This document shows, one piece after another, positions 62,590-64,000 of a stretch of DNA of 64,000 bases. The number at the start of each line of letters is the position of its first letter. Within the stretch, counting starts at the first letter, position 1. Source of the DNA: Candidatus Fermentithermobacillaceae bacterium (lineage in GTDB: Bacteria; Bacillota; Sulfobacillia; Fermentithermobacillales; Fermentithermobacillaceae); contig DUQH01000029.1 in NCBI GenBank assembly GCA_012837895.1, positions 1 through 64,000 of the forward strand, written 5' to 3'. The notes below the pieces were generated by a model, which had not been told where the DNA came from, searched no databases, and saw only the letters and a list, made by a program, of their open reading frames with translations. The translations under genes were made by a program, and so were the position numbers.

Positions 62590-62619
62590 TTGACTCTCAT
62601 ACAACTCTTGCTCTATAAT
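62590..62619 (+). promoter_or_regulatory. Sigma-A promoter for greA-lysS
   Basis: TTGACT (62590-62595) and a perfect TATAAT (62614-62619) are 18 bp apart, about 155 bp before the greA start. The leader carries no feature that I can name. Confidence 0.65.
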
Positions 62620-62775
62620 TTCACGTGACCCTTGGCTTCCAACCACTGGTAGCCGGTCTTTGTTTGTCTATGAGCATAGATGAAATCAGCGGAACATACA
62701 CTGATATGAGTTTATGCAGGTTAATGCTCAGGCAGTGTTACTATAAGTCTCATGAAAGGCAGGAGATGCAGGAGG

Positions 62776-63255
62776 ATGGCTGAACGCGAGGTAATACTCT
62801 CTCCTGAAGGAAAAAAAGCTTTTGAAGCGGAGTTAAGTCACCTTAAGCTCGTTAGAAGAAGAGAAGTGGCTGAAAGGATTAAGGCTGCTAGAGCATTTGG
62901 GGACCTTGCGGAGAATGCTGAATATGAGGATGCCAAGAAGGAACAAGCTTTTGTCGAAGCACGTATTTTCAAACTGGAAAACATTCTCAGGCACGCGGTA
63001 ATAACACAGAATTCTTCCGGGAATTCCGATGTTGTATCTATAGGCTCAACTGTTACTCTCAAAGACGTCAACAACGGCAAAGTCCAGCAATATACCATAG
63101 TCGGTTCACAAGAGGCCGATCCGGGCAGGAAACGTATTTCAAATGAATCTCCTGTGGGAAGGGCGGTTTTGGGCCAGAAGCCCGGAACAGTGGTGACTGT
63201 TACCGTCCCTGCAGGCACGTTCCAATATGAGATCGTGTCTATAGGCCACTGTTGA
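62776..63255 (+). CDS. greA: Transcription elongation factor GreA
   Basis: GreA rescues backtracked RNA polymerase by stimulating transcript cleavage. The protein has the N-terminal coiled coil with the acidic tip ([16 protein letters not shown]) and the C-terminal FKBP-like domain ending GAG-type [20 protein letters not shown] 62776 gives the family length of 159 residues; its neighbouring AGGAGG is too close, so the AGGAG ten bases upstream may serve. ATG 62752 would add eight residues. Confidence 0.94.
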   Translation: MAEREVILSPEGKKAFEAELSHLKLVRRREVAERIKAARAFGDLAENAEYEDAKKEQAFVEARIFKLENILRHAVITQNSSGNSDVVSIGSTVTLKDVNNGKVQQYTIVGSQEADPGRKRISNESPVGRAVLGQKPGTVVTVTVPAGTFQYEIVSIGHC

Positions 63256-63334
63256 TTCTCAATGTAATGCCCTGTGGCGCCTTTTGCCTTTAGTTTTTGA
63301 TAAAGACTTATGCAGTATGTCAGGAGGATGTAGT

Positions 63335-64000
63335 GTGGATTGCAGTAACGGACAGGTACATGACGACTCAAGGCCCACAGAGGAGATAAACCGGCGTACA
63401 GCTAAACTGGAACTGATTCGCAACTGTGGCATGGATCCTTTCGGAGGCCCGTTTGAGGTAACCGGCACTGCAGAAGCAGTTAGGTTGAACTGTGATGAGA
63501 TGGCCGGTGAGGAAGTTACCATTGCCGGAAGGATCATGGCTTTGAGAAGCCACGGCAAGTCTACGTTTGCAGACTTGAGGGATCGTACCGGCAGGGTACA
63601 GATATATGTACGTAAGAATGTCCTGGGCGACGAAGGCTACAGCCGGTTTACCGACCTGCTCGATATAGGGGACATTATCGGGGTTACAGGTAAAGTGTTC
63701 CGCACTCAAAAGGGCGAACCTACTGTAGAAGTTGAAAAATGGGTTATCCTGTGCAAAGCGCTGCGTCCCCTACCTGAAAAATGGCATGGGCTTACCGACA
63801 TTGACCTGCGTTACAGGCAAAGGTACGTAGATTTGATCGTCAACCCAGAGGTTGCAGACGTGTTCGTAAAGCGCAGCCGGATCGTTTCTTTTGTCAGGCG
63901 TTACCTTGACGAACAGGGATATCTTGAGGTGGAAACGCCTGTGCTCCAGACCATAGCAGGTGGAGCTAATGCACGGCCCTTCGTCACTCACCATAACGCC
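63335..64000 (+). CDS. lysS: Lysyl-tRNA synthetase, N-terminal part
   Basis: Class II lysyl-tRNA synthetase, cut by the window end after 222 codons with no stop. Present are the anticodon-binding OB domain (about residues 55-140, [21 protein letters not shown]) and the start of the catalytic domain with motif 1 ([15 protein letters not shown] and [28 protein letters not shown]). The start is GTG 63335, seven bases after AGGAGG. It follows greA, the usual Clostridia order. Confidence 0.95.
   Translation, partial: MDCSNGQVHDDSRPTEEINRRTAKLELIRNCGMDPFGGPFEVTGTAEAVRLNCDEMAGEEVTIAGRIMALRSHGKSTFADLRDRTGRVQIYVRKNVLGDEGYSRFTDLLDIGDIIGVTGKVFRTQKGEPTVEVEKWVILCKALRPLPEKWHGLTDIDLRYRQRYVDLIVNPEVADVFVKRSRIVSFVRRYLDEQGYLEVETPVLQTIAGGANARPFVTHHNA

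Noticed and set aside
62619-62634. parS site near the greA promoter
   Set aside because: Only the core TTTCACGTGA matches; the flanks fail (about 11 of 16), which can occur by chance.

Overview
The window looks like the origin-proximal chromosome of an endospore-forming, probably anaerobic Firmicute of the Clostridia type. The evidence is the sporulation gene set (spoVT, a SpoVB-like flippase, yabP, yabQ, spoIIE, an abrB with a Spo0A box, ricT), the strong Shine-Dalgarno sequences with many TTG and GTG starts, a formate-tetrahydrofolate ligase, and a gene order that follows the tmk-to-ftsH stretch of the Bacillus subtilis map almost gene for gene. I cannot name the genus.

Layout. 1-100: end of a 5S rRNA and its terminator. 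244-3142 (minus): an efflux adaptor and a MacB/FtsX-type permease without their usual ATPase gene. 3465-8735: PLP decarboxylase, tmk, darA, holB, ricT, rsmI. 8799-13485: abrB (minus), a free-standing MetG-type tRNA-binding domain, tatD, a yabE-like 3D protein, rsmA, a YkuK-family protein, veg. 13515-17060 (minus): DUF4129 / DUF58 / MoxR set. 17251-33127: trypsin-like protease, ispE, a nucleotidyltransferase, glmU, prs, ctc, pth, mfd, spoVT, flippase, mazG, hup, rqcP, an inverted block (yabP, yabQ, HTH gene, divIC on minus), then the S1-domain gene yabR. 33137-39840 is an accessory insert between yabR and spoIIE, bounded by tRNA genes: two uncharacterised genes, a copA-copZ fusion with csoR, an orphan Dam-type methyltransferase and the frameshifted remains of a DUF262/GmrSD-type restriction gene. 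39943-40443 is a non-coding array of ten palindromic units repeating every 53 bp. 40767-46597: spoIIE, tilS, ftsH. 46828-63255: a methyltransferase, two M16 peptidases, hutI, fhs, a P1 peptidase, an ECF S component with coaX, a DUF1540 protein, a phosphohexomutase, a bifunctional nuclease, dusB, a three-gene set ending in an acyl-ACP-reductase-like enzyme, greA. lysS runs off the right end.

How it fits together. Most genes serve replication and repair (tmk, holB, mfd), translation (rsmA, rsmI, pth, ctc, rqcP, tilS, dusB, lysS), envelope precursors (glmU, ispE, flippase), division (divIC) and spore development. Recognisable control sites are a Spo0A box downstream of a promoter at abrB, a Spo0A box upstream of spoIIE, a sigma-G-like promoter before spoVT, a CsoR-type operator at copA, and DnaA boxes before the HTH-divIC pair and before the decarboxylase-tmk-holB run.

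The least explained item is the 53-bp-period palindromic array. Its units have diverged in sequence while the spacing has stayed exact, close to five helical turns, which suggests a phased platform for a dimeric DNA-binding protein rather than CRISPR or coding sequence. Other points worth following are the in-place inversion of the yabP-divIC block, the CopA-CopZ fusion with an internal start, and the autoregulated-looking operon with an acyl-ACP-reductase homologue. All calls come from reading the sequence and recalled family knowledge; no database search was run.
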